DNA of 64,000 bases, from the NCBI GenBank assembly GCA_977006965.1, contig OZ345379.1:1922001-1986000 (forward strand), read 5' to 3'. Position numbers and translations under genes: made by a program. Position 1 is the stretch's first letter, and each line of letters begins with the position of its first letter. Positions 10,300 to 21,063 of this stretch are shown piece by piece. Under the pieces are notes generated by a model. It had not been told where the DNA came from, made no database searches, and saw only the letters and a program-made list of their open reading frames with translations. The DNA is from Phymatolithon calcareum. Taxonomy: Eukaryota > Rhodophyta > Florideophyceae > Hapalidiales.

Positions 10300-13200
10300 T
10301 TACAATTTCAACCTCTCTGCAGCAGTCTGCAGCTCTTGTAAAGCGGAATCCCCCATCTCCATAGCAAGGCCATAAAGCCTACTCGTGCTGTCTCTGAGCA
10401 TTTCGATTGGCGGCTTCGGACCATCAACGACTTTTCCGTTGTCCATAACAACCACTAGGTCGCATTCCACAACTGTACGAATCCGGTGCGCAATTATGAT
10501 CAGTGTGCTTCCGTGTAGACCATCACGAAGTGCTCTTTGAAGATACATATCCCTTTCATAGTCCACGTAGCTGCTTGCTTCATCCAGCACCACAATTTGA
10601 GACTTTTCCAGAAGTGCACGGGCAACGCAAACGAGCTGTCGTTCTCCTGCCGATAGATTCGATCCGGCATGGCTTACTTCATAATTCAATGAATGCGAAT
10701 GATTCAGTCCAACCATTCTCAAAGCATTATGCAAGGCGACTTTCGAGTAAACCCCGCGAGGGTCAAGATTGGACTCCAGTGTCCCTCGGAATAGCCCTGG
10801 ATCTTGAGGTACTGTGGCAACAGATGAGCGCAAGAGTGAAATGCCTACGCACGAAATATCGACGCCGTCAATCGTAACTTGTCCGCCGCATATCTCAGTC
10901 ATTCGAAGAAGAACGTTCAGAATGGAGCTCTTTCCTGCACCGGTCCGACCGACCACTCCAATGCGTTTTCCAGCCGGTATCTTCAGGTTGAGTTCGTGCA
11001 GCACGATGGGAGTGTGTGGTCGGTATCGCATTTCGACATCCTTAAACTCGATATTCCCCGATTGTGGCCAACCAGTTTGTCTTAGAAACGTATCCATTTC
11101 ACCACGGAGCTTTCCTCTCTCGCTCGGGATCTTGTAAATGTACTCATGGATTCTCTCAACAACAATCATGTCCGCGTCAGCCTGCCCCCACATCATGCAT
11201 AAATACGGCAAGGGGTTCGCCAATCGGAGCGACCAGGTCAAACACAGTCCAGCCAAAGCCGGGCTGATAGCATTTCGAGCTCCGCAAGCTGCTGCCGCTG
11301 CCGTAAATACCACGACTGAAGATACCATTGACACTTGAGAATATAGCATCCGCCTGGCAAGCTCATTTGGAAGAGATGCCTGCGTAGACTCATCAATTGC
11401 TTTGGATATTTTCTCAAACGCTTCCGCTTGCTTTCCAAAAGCCCTTAAAATTGGTAATCCTGAACAGAACTCAGAAAAGTTTGAAAGCAAAATTGACCAG
11501 CGCGAAGAGTTGATCCGCACGATGTCCCGCTTTGTCTTTCCGTAATGCCGCAGTATACCGATATAGAGAGCACAAAGCACAGGAGCAGCAAGCAAAATTC
11601 CAGGCGTCACGGCCGATATAACAATATAAGTCATAATGACGCGAATGCCGATATCTGAAGACGCTGCAATTAGCCGCCGCAAGCCACTGTCAAGCCTCAT
11701 CATATCCCCAGAGAACCTGCTTAGAATCCGCCCCACTGGAGTCTCATCGAGCCAAGAAACCGGTGCGGTCAGAACAGATTCCAACAATAGGTCATGCACC
11801 AAAAACGAGCAAGATACGAATCCGTTGCTGATGATTATTTCTGCAATTAGCTGAATACCAGATCCGACGCAGCAGATGACCAGGTATATCCCAATGTAGT
11901 ACAATACACTTTCCCGAGGTAGAGATGAGCCTGTCCCGTACGCCGTAATGTAGCTTTCCATTATCGACGAAAAGAACCCAAGCCAGGCGTCTGCTGACAA
12001 GAAAACAAGATGCATTCCCACCATTCCGACTAAAGACAGCACTGGATATGAGAGGCCTGCCAGAGATAAATACCATCCATACAGCTGCAATCCAATATTT
12101 CCCGTTTCCCTGTTCTCTTCGTGCACTAGAACTCCTTCCGAGAGTATCTTGCGCTTCTCAGACACGGCATGCTCTGGACTGTCGTCGACGACCTCGCTGT
12201 GTGCATCACGCGACATAGCAATACTGCACCCTGAAGTCACGTCGACAATTTTCCCTTTCTCCATTTGCACAACCCAGTCCGCTCTGCTGCAGAGGTCTTC
12301 CCGGTGTGTGACAAGCACTCTTGTCTTCCCGTCAAGCATACCTCCCCTTGCCAAAACAGAAGCAAACACGTGCTCCCCGACGTGGGCGTCCAGAGCACTC
12401 AGTGGGTCATCCAAAAAGTAGCACTCGGCATTCGCATAGACGGCGCGAGCAAGTGCAACACGAGCCCGCTGCCCCCCAGACAACGTCGTGCCTCGCTCTC
12501 CGATTTCAGTGGCGTCACCTGCTGGCAAAGCTTCAATGTCCGGTAGGAGACCACAAGCACTCACGGTTCGCCGATAGCGGTCTTCATCAATTGGCGTGTT
12601 AAGGTTAGAGTTGGATCCACAACGGAACTAAATGTTCTCCTGAATTGAAGCGTTTAGAATCCATGGAATTTGAGTTGTGTACGCCACAAACGATGCACTG
12701 AGACAGGGTGACCGAGAGTGAGAATGCTTGTCTGGAATATAAGCCATTTCCCCCAAGAATGCACTGAGAAGAGAACCTAACGCGTCCGAAGAGAAAAATG
12801 GTTAGTTCTCAGATCAGAATCAGGGCGCGGCGATAGGCAAAGACTGACATGACTTACTCTTTCCGCATCCCACGGGGCCACGAACTATGATAAGGCTTCC
12901 CTTCGGCAGCTGGAATCGTACGTTCCTCAAAATCGGAGTGAACCCATCCTTAGCTGTAGTGTTCGATCCAGTTTCCAACAAGTCGTTTCCATTAAGCGCC
13001 CCATACGTAGGGATACGATTTCCATCTAGCAAACTGGTTTCCTCGCTTTCCTCGTCTTCATCGCCTCCACCAGTGCTGCTCAGCCATCCGATTGTTCCAC
13101 AATCAATTCGTCCAGCAGAATCTTCTAGTAGCAATGCTTCGTTCACTTCTCGCCCGGGGCATTCCTCTCCATCCAGGAACTTTCCAAGTCTTTCCATGCT

Positions 13201-14291
13201 CACAGCAGCCTGCATTGCACATGCGGAAATAACTGGCATGAGACCGAGCGGCACCTTCATAATCTCAATAACGGCAAGGCATGGAAAGATGATATCCGAT
13301 GTGAGAGCAGGAGACCCGGGAATGACTCCCGCCAGCCAGAATGCAGCAATTCCGGTCAAGACTGGTGCAATATCCCACAGCGAGTAGGAAACGGCTTCCA
13401 TGAGGCAAGCCTCACGTAGAATCTTTATCTGGCCATCCCGATGTATGCGGACATCTCGAGAAAGTACGTCTTCCCATGCACCCATCTTTGCCTGTCGCAA
13501 CACGTCCATGAGACCTGATAGCGCACGCATACGGGAATCTGAAAGCTCATACATCTTCGCGTACAGCCGCTCCTCACGAAGCACCACTCCGTACATTGCA
13601 AAAGTTGCGAGCACCATGCTGACTAGTGCACCCAAAGCGGCCATACCGAGAAACTGAAAAGCAGTACGGTGGACAGAATGATCTGCAGAGGGCCCGACCA
13701 TATGAAGTGAGCATACGTCAGAAGTTCGGGGCCGATGCGACGCGCATCAAGCGCGAGCGCCGAAACCAGCTCCCCGGTACCTCGCACTCCGGTGCGAAAA
13801 CGTAACATCTTTCTGGAAATGAGTAACATGGCTGTCGTCTGAACGCGAACTCCTGCACGCACACAGAACGCCATTGATTGAGGACCGACAATGACCGTTG
13901 AGAGGAAGCGTAAGAAAAACAGAAGGAATACATAGGCAGCGCCAATACATAATGACGAGCTGGATGAGCTGTTTATCCAAAGCAATAGCTCACGCAGAAT
14001 CAGCGGAAGTACAAGAGAGAGCAAGACTTCTAGCAGGGCGAGCGGAGCAGAGACTAAAAGAAGATTCGATGCAACTTGAAGCAACGTCAATTAGAGAGAT
14101 GGTTTCTTGGTTGTCGTGCTAGAAATTTGGTCATCCCAGTGCGGAAAGGCAATTCGGGAGATGGCAGCTGAGGACATTTCATGTGGGAGCGGAGGCAGAT
14201 CTGAAGGATCCAGGGATTTTACAGCACCAATCGAGAAAACTGCTCGGAGTTCTGAGAATGTTACGTGATTGAAGAAAGCGCTCAGATCCAT
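10300..14291 (-). pseudogene. ABCC (MRP-type) full ABC transporter, copy 1, broken
   Basis: Layout from ATG 14289-14291: TMD1, NBD1, TMD2, NBD2. NBD1 has Walker A GPVGCGKS-S split by an intron, signature LSGGQRARVALARA and Walker B CYFLDDPLSALD (Asp in place of the catalytic Glu). NBD2 has Walker A GRTGAGKSS, LSAGERQLVCVARALL and VVLDEASSYVD with a normal Glu, plus H-loop IIAHR. Asymmetric NBDs fit subfamily C exporters of amphipathic anions and conjugates; substrate unknown. Lesions against copy 2: TAA at 14091-14093 (TAC in copy 2), a one-base loss near 13654 that shifts frame, and TAG at 12628-12630 (TTG in copy 2). The 3' part 10300-12564 remains open, including an intact C-terminus. Confidence 0.9.
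12777..12857 (-). other. 81-bp phase-1 intron inside the NBD1 Walker A serine codon
   Basis: The donor GTAAGTC begins at 12857 directly after ..GGAAAGA; the acceptor CGTTAG ends at 12777. Splicing rejoins A+GT to give GKSSLLSAFLGEMAY, the expected Walker A continuation. The same intron is at 52814-52894 in copy 2. This is the clearest spliceosomal intron in the window. Confidence 0.85.
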
Positions 14292-14521
14292 TGCGTGGGA
14301 AATTTGTGGGAGCAGACTTCGCTAGCGAAATCCTTCAGTGAAGATCGGAGACAATAGTTAAGTGCAATGTGGCGAACTCCAAAATGTTAGGGTCTACGAA
14401 TGCCAGGAGATCAAAATTTATATTGGTATTAAAATACCTTTGCAAGTGCCAATAGTTGGATCAAGAGATGACAACTGTCTAATCTAAACTGTAGGAGCCA
14501 GGGATCACCCACATTTGCTTA

Positions 14522-14735
14522 GCTGCAGCTCAGCAAATCTAGGTGATCCCTTTCCGGCTGCAGCTCAGCAAATCTAGGTGATCCCTTGCCGGCTGCAGCT
14601 CAGCGAATCTAGGTGATCCCTTGCCGGCTGCAGCTCAGCGAATCTAGGTGATCCCTTGCCGGTTGCAGCTCAGCAAACCTAAGTGATCCCTTGCCGGCTG
14701 CAGCTCAGCAAACCTAGGTGATCCCTTTCCGGCCG
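14522..14735. repeat. 35-bp tandem repeat, about 6 units, upstream of ABC copy 1
   Basis: Units begin GCTGCAGCTCAGC at 14522, 14557, 14592, 14627 and onward every 35 bp, each containing CTAGGTGATCCCTT. It lies about 230 bp upstream of the transporter ATG (minus strand), so it sits in the presumed promoter. The same array is at 54560-54770. Confidence 0.9.
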
Positions 14736-15043
14736 AGCACTATTCCAGTGGTCACCACACAGTAGGTAAGACGATAGAGGTTCCAAACCTTCCCCACCGC
14801 CTATGGCAGACGGTAGGTTTCAACTGTCTAAACACTGGAAGGTAGCAACTGCGGAAACCTTGCCCGTATATTCGTAAGATTGTGAGGCTTTTTACTTCAA
14901 TTGAAAAAAACTATTCCAGTGGTGCCATGATAAACCACCCGATTGGATGTTGACGTCAATCAAGTGCTGTGCTCATCGGCCAGCACATTGAAATGGTCAA
15001 TGTCAACGGCAATGTTCGAGTGTAATCGCTTCCTCCTCTCGCG

Positions 15044-15322
15044 CGAGCTCCTAACCATGTTTCAGGCTGTGGACAAGTAAGGACTGCCCGCAACTTGAAA
15101 TCACAGCGTGTCACAGGGCAGGGGAGTAACTTTCCCCCTCGATGTCCCGAAGGAGACCAGAGGTGGTTTTTTGTAGTCCACTGAATCGCGTTACACAAAC
15201 AAGAAAAGGAAACGCCTCCATAGACAGAATCTAGCCAAAACCTCCTGGCCCTAGGAACGTTGCCCCAGGCGTCAGCAGATGCGTTGGTAACTTTTAAATA
15301 AAAATCTACCTTTCTTCTTCTT
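15044..15322 (+). mobile_element. SINE-like retroposon, 279 bp
   Basis: Flanked by a perfect 15-bp direct repeat CTTCCTCCTCTCGCG (15029-15043 and 15323-15337). Copy 2 of the duplication has a single, uninterrupted site at about 59942-59956, proving an insertion. The 3' end holds a short inverted repeat (GTTGCC..CAGATGCGTTGGTAACTT), AAATAAAA and a (CTT)n tail. That 3' end is shared with the element at 35323-35462, while the body is different. Confidence 0.8.
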
Positions 15323-15360
15323 CTTCCTCCTCTCGCGTCTGAAGCTCTTCTTCTTTCTGA

Positions 15361-15560
15361 ATGTTGAGGATACACATCGCTTCGCTCATTTCTCCTCTCT
15401 TTCTTCAGCCCTGATTTCGTCGATAAGACAATTGTTAGGATACACATACTTGTTGAGGACACACACCCTTCATATACATTACATCATAGGTCCACACATG
15501 TTCCTGATCAGGGACACACATCTTCAGCCTAGTTATCCTATCATATTGTCTCAACACAGA
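15361..15560. other. About 190 bp present only in duplication copy 1
   Basis: Copy 2 passes directly from TTCTTTCTGA to a TTTGCAGCTG block near 59970-60000. Copy 1 has extra sequence with repeated GGA(T/C)ACACA motifs between them. Insertion in copy 1 or loss in copy 2 cannot be decided. Confidence 0.5.
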
Positions 15561-15833
15561 AATCGTGATATTTGCAGCTGGTCTCTGTAATGCATCCCGG
15601 TGAGTCATGTGTACCACAAGATGAAAAACTGTCAAGCTTGGTCACAGTGTACGCCAAGACTCAGCTTGAGCACCGCGCGAGGCGAGGAAGAAAGAAATGT
15701 ATATAGAGAGATCAGCAAAATTTTTAAACATACGGAAAAATGATAAGCTTTAAAACTAAGATAGTATGAGTAGACATCAAGATGCCATTTAACGTCCAGC
15801 TGGGTAGTCTGTCTTAGAATAAACGACCATACT

Positions 15834-18312
15834 TCATAACCTGTTCGTATTGTCGTCCATTCCTTGAGGGGAGTCATCGAAGGGTAGTCGATTCGGCTTT
15901 CGATCGTCAATCTCTGCATCTGCACTACTACTTCGGTGGGAAAGGAGCGCTGAGTTCCACGCGTCTTTTTTCCATGTAGTTCCTCCATATTCGAGAACAC
16001 GTTGGTCTTCAATTAGTGATCGAAGTACTGTAGTTGAGCACTGACATCGCATCGGAAAAGCACGGTATCTTTCAGTAAGAACGGCAGAAAAGTATTGCAA
16101 GGGAATTCAAAAGTCATCTCAGGAACTGAGGTAAATGATCTTAAAGGCCATTTGGAAAAATATTTATCTTTCGAGAAATGACAACTCCGCAATGTGCACT
16201 CTCAAACTTGAAGAAAATGAGAAGACTGGCATGCATGTTGCCGCCCTTGCCGTTTGTACCGGAAATATCACGGTAAACCATATCACTTCTGTGATGGGGA
16301 CAATTGACATGCAGGTGGATGTTCATGCACCTAGTCAAATTTCTTCAACCAGACGTTGGAGCGCTTCTTCATAGGGCATCTAACTGCTCTTTGTCGTTCT
16401 CGGATTATGAAGCTTCGACCTTTCATGTTCTTACATCACCATCTTCCTCGAACACTGAATATGCTACAGTTTCTTCCACGGTGATATGCCTTCGCGAACA
16501 TGTATCTGGTCGAGGGTCCGGGAGGAAAATTACAAGATAGTTGAAGAAAGAGGGACACGCTCCAAAGCATTTGCGCAAACGGTCGAAAGATAATATGTTT
16601 TTTCGGGAGCAATTCGTTCGGCTGTCCCGCGAAACCATTTTCATGAAGCGAATAGCGAACACCGTATGCCTACGAGAAGTCTCGCGTTATTTCTTAGTGC
16701 AACCTAATTGGTGCTTCACCTTCAAAGCACTCTCTCATTGTGTGAAACTCGTGCTGGTCCACAGAACAAACCGTTCTGGTCTCATAAATTCAACCCAGTT
16801 TCATGCTTTCGTGTCCCAGTTGATCACCAAACTCCACTTCAAGAGACAATCTAGAGTCCGCAGCGATAGCTGCATACGTTAGATATTACATTCCCGACCC
16901 TCAATCGTAGAAGGTGACAAGGAGCAACAACCACACGTACGATAAAATCCACCACACTCTATCAGCAATCGCACCCTCAACGAAGACCGCGATAGCGACG
17001 AGTGATTTCATCGGCCTTAGCCACTCTACACCGGTCATCGAAATGGCTTTTGCACCGCCGAGTTCTATAATAGTAGTAATTGAAGCGGAGCTGATGGAAA
17101 TTTTATAGGCATGAAAAAGGAGAGGGACATGATTAATAATACTACGGAGTCTCTAAATGTACATTGCTGCACCTGCGACGATTTCTCCCGAACAATTCTG
17201 TGTGCACAAATTCTATAACGACTGGGAGTGTTCACAAAAATTGCGGTGAGAAAGGAATCTGACTCCTCTAATCACCAAATTGAACTCCTCCATCTTTCTC
17301 CATGCTTTTCTATTAAGCTGAGGACACGAATTTAAAGCGGCAACGCTCAAACACAAACGCTTTCCATGGCGAATGAATGTCACGTGCAGACTGATGCGAC
17401 TTTGGGATCGCTGAATGTAGGCATGTGTTATCTTCTTGGTCGAACGAACGCAATGCTAAGGAAGAAGTTCACAAGCATTTCTGTGCACAGCGAACTAAGC
17501 ATAGATGACTTTCGAAATAGTACAACGGTACTTGGGTCATCGGGCTCCTTGCTGAGGTCCTTTTAGAAATGACAGATACAGCCTTCATTGTCATTCGGAA
17601 AATACCAGACGGATTGGTAACTCTCATTGACCGACCCAGGGAGGACCCAAGCGCACGTTGAAATATCTGCGCAACCTTTTCGTCATCTTTCACCATTGAC
17701 ATGGTGCTGTGCACTGTCAAGACGAACTGGCCCCTCTCTCGCGTATTGATAATAAAATTACGTCTTTTCAGACCCTAGTAAATCTTTTGAGGTCGCAGTA
17801 TAGCGTCTTTAAAGAAAGAGTTCCGTGATGCACACAGTGACGGTTGCAAACATGATACTGATGCGGCTGAAAGCTCATGGCTCATTTGGGGAAGATGCGG
17901 TCAAGATCATCGATCGCCGCACCAGCGATGAATATATCTTCCCAGCGTTTTTGTATTCCACGCAAGTAGTGGGACTCGGCTTGTCAGGTGGTGCCCTTCA
18001 ATCGTATAAAGTTCACAAGGCGCTAAAGACCTTGCACACAGTGCAGAGGAAGCTATGTACACGAGGAGGGAAAAATTGCCTGCATTTTGCAATAAGTCGC
18101 TCATTACCACCATAGTGACGTCGGAGATCCGCATTGGTGGTCAAGGAGAGTTCTTGAGCCCGGTAGTGGCAGAAAACGTCAATTGCTTTACCACTTTCGT
18201 CCTGAACGAGCAAGACATCTCCGCCCCTACCATTGAAAATCAGCCACAATGAAACAAAGAAGTGGATCAAAGAGCTCAGTGGCATTAGAACGGAACCTAA
18301 GAGTACTCGCAC
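15834..18312 (-). pseudogene. Coding-like debris of an unidentified minus-strand gene, copy 1
   Basis: Several minus-strand segments read like exons and are preserved at protein level in copy 2. One is a C-terminal piece ending at 15834 (EDQRVLEYGGTTWKKDAW ... GMDDNTNRL). Another, 16435-16620 (FDRLRKCFGACPSFFNYLVI, LPDPRPD), is followed by a donor-like GTAAGA at 16434. Others are about 16790-16880 and about 17590-17720 (MRVTNPSGIFRMT), and 18013-18312 (QDESGKAIDVFCHYRAQE). The segments lie in different frames, so either introns or frameshifts separate them. I could not assign a family. Copy 2 has lost the GTAAGA donor and shows extra stops. Confidence 0.35.
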
Positions 18313-18461
18313 CCCTCAATCTATCAACAGTTTACAAAGTTCAGCGAAATCCTATCGGTGTACGGTTGTGTGCTTGCTGCAACCTTTGTGGTATGATATG
18401 CACCACGTCTGTTTTCTCGAATAAAATTTCAACGATGATTTTCCGAATTTATCATAGCATT

Positions 18462-18729
18462 ACACAACTAACTTTGTAATTATTCACATAACACACTTCG
18501 CGTGTGCGCAATGCATCGATCAACAGTTGATCGATGTTCAAGCACCAGCTCTCATCGGCACCGAACGCCGGAGGCTGCGGGAAACGCAATTCAATTTCTG
18601 ATAGCAGTCATCCACTGACCCATTCCTGCCCAGCCCCTGTCGCTGAGCAATGAGTGCCGTATCATACATATGTGAGGAGGTGCGGTATTGGAACCACATG
18701 TACACGTTTGTTTGGTTGTGACCTGAGAC
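18462..18729. other. Short spacer, nothing recognised
   Basis: Between the end of the duplicated block and the Copia-1 target site. It contains an AT-rich stretch and a short palindrome (ATCGATCAACAGTTGATCGAT). No ORF of note. Confidence 0.4.
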
Positions 18730-18734
18730 GTGTG

Positions 18735-19054
18735 TGTCAATCATACCCCAAACATATGTTGGGGTGCTTACATGGGCTTACACTCTCCGGCCCCAAGCGG
18801 CCGGCGAGTGCCCGTGGTATTACCTATCGTGCGTCCCCTTCGTGCCTTTTCCCTCTTGGTACAATGTCTAAGATCAGTAAACGTGCTATTTACTAGGTCC
18901 AAGCACCGGTCTCCGCCGGTGCCCATTCTCACTCCGAACAGGTCTCCGCCTGTTCATTCATCCCCTTCATTACTCCCTTCCCCGCGCAACCACCCAGCCG
19001 TCCGATCGTCCGTACGGCGGATCGCGCGAGGCACGGAGAGGCCTTCAGACGACA
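18735..19054 (+). repeat. Copia-1 5' LTR
   Basis: TG...CA ends, 320 bp, matched by the 3' LTR. It contains a short inverted repeat CCCCAAACATATGTTGGGG near its start. Confidence 0.92.
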
Positions 19055-19111
19055 ATCCGGATTCCGAAGATCACCTCTGTGCTAACCCTTAGTTGATCGC
19101 AGTACTGCAAT

Positions 19112-21040
19112 ATGTCAGACTCGAACGACCCCCCTGCTGCGTAACTGACGAAGGCCCAAGCCTCGCAGCGGTACAACCGCATTTGCACCAAGATTCTAAG
19201 TGTCAATAACCCGGACGAGCACTTTTCCCGGTACTTGAGCATTGCCCAGAACGTTCTTGATGCTTTTCCGGTCGCAAATAGTACTGGCAACACCCCAGCT
19301 ACACTTCCGTCCCCCGAGGAAGTTTGCGAGACGATGGTTGACCTAGTACCAGCTCCGTCGACGATCTTCGTTGGCAAGTATTTCGAGAAGCCGTTGTTCC
19401 CCCTCAAGATTCTGTTGTCCATCGCCGAACTCTACGGCTTCGCGAAAATTCATCCGGAATACGCGCAACAAATCTCTCTCGCCGACGACGAGAGAACCCG
19501 GGCCATCGAGACTCATGTTTGGCTTGCTCAAATCCTGGGCTTAGAAGCTCGCCAGGCCCGGTCTATTGTCGACAATTACAAGAACGCGCAATCCCTGTTC
19601 ACCCACCGTCCCGTCGGAGCACCTGTTGCTGAGGCCAACACGATTGCGAACACTCTCACTCTACCGATGGCTCCAACACCGATCCCCGAAGACATTTATG
19701 CTACCGCTGTGCTCCCAACCACCAACCCTGAGGCTATCGCCGCCACACCTAGTGCGAACACACCTGGATTTCAAGCTCGACACCCCGGCCACCCGGACGT
19801 AGGCCATACTGCTGGAGCTCCCATTTCAACCCCGTCCATTCCGACAATCGCGGGCAGCGGTACATTTGGGCGCTATGACCCATTCGAGCGCTCTGCTCAC
19901 TACGAAGACACCCGAAAAGCAACCTACGTGCTCCAACACTTCTACGGACGAAAGTTCACCGGTGACCTCTCCCAGTCCGTTGATCTGCTCCTGCGCGACT
20001 ACGATACCTGTTCCCGTCAACACCGCCTGACTCCCTCTCAAAAGGCAGAATACTTCGTCAACGTTCTAGAAGGATCTGCACGCACGTTCATCTTGAACAA
20101 TACAGTGTCGGATATGTCTTACGAAAATATCGCGGAGCTCATGCGTCGAGAGTACAACAGCGACTCACGCCAGCTTCAAGTCCAGTCTACACTCGAAAGC
20201 TTGAAACTCGACAGTTTTATGTCTGAACATGAGCTTACCAGTGAGGCTGCAGGTCTGAACCAGATCGTTGATCACATTGAGCGCCTTACTCCGCAATGCC
20301 CTCCTGGGTTCCGCTCCGATGATCACAAGATACGAGTCTTGCGAAGCGCCGTCATCGGACACGAGTGGGCCCTATCCCCGATTCGCAATATCGTGAGCCA
20401 CCGCTACAAGTTCAACGCATTCGTGACCGCCCTTCATGAGAGCCTCCAGCTATCGAACGAAGTCCGTAGCAACCGAAACCCGTCCTCATCAACACTGCAG
20501 ACTGATGTTGACGAAGCTACTGCTGCATCTGTGTTCTTTCAGAAATACGGCCGTCATCCCCGACACGTTCGAAAGCATGACTTTGGTCGAGGTGCACTAC
20601 CGCGTCGACCACGGAGGCAACGTCATGATGGCTCCCAGCGCTCTACGGCCGATGCTAGACGTCTCCGCTTGTGCTTTAAATGTGACAAAGCCTGGAAGCC
20701 GGGTCATGTCTGTGACGAATTTGCCATTCGAGATCACACCCGCAACCGTATTCGGCGTGGTGACTCCCATGTCCACATCGTTCGCGACTTAATTCTTGGC
20801 ATGGAGGAAGAGTCGGGAACTTCCCACCATGATCACACTCTTGGGACGGAGGGAGAACCATCCGATGGTCATGTTCACTACACCGTCGATGCCGTCCGCG
20901 AGTTTGATGATGCGTTTGAAAATATCTCTACTGGACCTACCTTCGAGTCGTCTTCTGCCGATGCGATCGATGCGGACATCACCACACATGTCCTGTCAGC
21001 CAGCATGTCTGCCCCGACTGCCCATTCGGATTTTCAGTAG
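19112..21040 (+). pseudogene. Copia-1 gag
   Basis: The reading frame starts with ATG 19112 (MSDSNDPPAA) but is broken at once by TAA 19142-19144, then stays open to 21040. The long frame covers a capsid-like helical region and a zinc knuckle variant CFKCDKAWKPGHVC (20672-20713; C-x2-C-x7-H-x-C). That spacing occurs in many gag proteins that depart from the CX2CX4HX4C form. The C-terminus is acidic and His-rich. Gag would form the virus-like particle and bind RNA (family knowledge). One nonsense codon is the only lesion seen. Confidence 0.8.
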
Positions 21041-21063
21041 GGCGATGCGATACTCCGGGACAT

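Larger units (their letters stand above)
10166..18461. repeat. Segmental duplication, copy 1
   Basis: Near-identical by eye to 48488-64000 once insertions are removed. It starts at GTCCTGTAGCTCTCTTATTT and ends at the window-edge match near 18461 (...GATTTTCCGAATTTATCATA). It contains the ABC gene, the 35-bp repeat block and a coding-like 3 kb flank. The true right end is unknown because copy 2 reaches the window edge. Confidence 0.9.

Noticed and set aside
13747-13980. Short minus-strand ORFs over the ABC TMD1
   Set aside because: Out-of-frame readings of the transporter, created by its frameshift.
16541-16882. Plus-strand ORF shared with 61909-62367
   Set aside because: The opposite strand reads better as protein (TYAAIAADSRLSLE; RTVCSVDQHEFH) and has a splice donor nearby; the plus frame differs widely between copies.
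19055-19080. Copia-1 primer site matching an Arg tRNA anticodon arm
   Set aside because: The complement reads GATCTTCGGAATC, loop-like, but only three stem pairs fit. Too weak to call.
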